The translations under genes and the position numbers were made by a program. This document shows, in pieces, positions 63,857-64,000 of a stretch of 64,000 nt of DNA. Under the pieces are notes generated by a model. It ran no database searches and was not told the origin of the DNA. It was given only the letters and a program-made list of their open reading frames with translations. Where the stretch lies: NCBI RefSeq assembly GCF_013204885.1, contig NZ_JABMKX010000001.1, forward strand, positions 353,284 through 417,283. Direction: 5' to 3'. The DNA is from Paenibacillus tritici (GTDB lineage: Bacteria > Bacillota > Bacilli > Paenibacillales > Paenibacillaceae). Numbering within the stretch: the stretch's first letter is position 1; each line of letters opens with the position of its first letter.

Positions 63857-64000
63857 ATGAGCCCAAATATAGCGAAAAAGCATCGTTTTGAGGGGAAAAC
63901 AGCCATAATCACAGGTGCGGGCTCGGGAATCGGCAGAGCGGCAGCCATCCAGTTCGCACGGGAAGGTGCCAATGTCGCCTTATTCGATCTGGTGAACGAA
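63857..64000 (+). CDS. SDR family oxidoreductase, truncated by the window end
   Basis: 48 residues visible from ATG 63857 after GGAAGGAGAG. NAD(P)-binding motif TGAGSGIGR follows [11 protein letters not shown]; then [13 protein letters not shown]. Acidic residue at the end of the second strand (D in LFDL) suggests NAD preference. The rest lies beyond the window, so the substrate cannot be guessed. Confidence 0.9.
   Translation, partial: MSPNIAKKHRFEGKTAIITGAGSGIGRAAAIQFAREGANVALFDLVNE

Noticed and set aside
1..64000. CRISPR arrays, tRNA or rRNA genes, insertion sequences
   Set aside because: No regularly spaced repeats, no tRNA/rRNA cores and no transposase frames were seen.

Overview
The window reads as chromosomal DNA of a spore-forming Gram-positive bacterium, most likely Paenibacillus or a close relative. 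The reasons are the YesM/YesN two-component pair beside a CUT1 sugar transporter, the YlbJ sporulation protein, two small YjcZ-type spore proteins, a FapR-controlled fatty-acid operon followed by rnc-smc-ftsY, strong AGGAGG ribosome sites with several TTG/GTG starts, and two intergenic repeat families. This placement is inferred from gene content and order; no database search was run.

Left part (1-25242), accessory: the end of an ABC-2 permease; MepB; a secreted serine hydrolase; a MarR/RidA-like/FAD-monooxygenase cassette with candidate operators; a complete YesN-YesM-LplA/LplB/LplC-type carbohydrate uptake locus on the minus strand; an FGE-fold protein; a secreted propeller-like protein; a chemoreceptor; a siderophore-capture cluster (FhuF-like reductase, binding protein with a Fur box, Btr-like AraC/binding-protein fusion); an SDR/sulfurtransferase pair; and an APH-type kinase.

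Middle part (25243-41840): a repeat-rich gap; a beta/gamma-crystallin-like protein; a five-gene operon with two ABC-2 exporters around a GntR (YtrA-type) repressor; a PilZ / pentapeptide / GGDEF neighbourhood; an unlisted 43-residue ORF; a spore-flavoured island with two YjcZ-like mini-proteins around an autoregulated XRE/DUF3169 pair, a peptidoglycan hydrolase, a holin and a small surface-type protein; an OmpR-type two-component system with an alpha/beta hydrolase; a lipoprotein; and a heptad-repeat coiled-coil protein.

Right part (41841-64000), mostly core: rsmD-coaD, ylbJ, sepM/ylbL, tmcAL (ylbM), yceD-rpmF, then fapR-plsX-fabH-fabD-fabG-acpP, fabF, rnc, smc, ftsY. A 17-bp FapR operator lies just upstream of fapR, so malonyl-CoA sensing should control phospholipid and fatty-acid synthesis. 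After another repeat-bearing gap comes the three-gene circularly-permuted-ATP-grasp / alpha-E / transglutaminase cluster, then the start of an SDR gene.

The most unusual observations are two copies of a palindromic intergenic repeat with identical 62-bp internal spacing, a lysis-type cassette without phage genes beside spore-type mini-genes, a possible ATC start for fapR, and a small membrane-protein reading frame that needs a one-base shift at an A7 run. No clear-cut undescribed multi-gene system was found.
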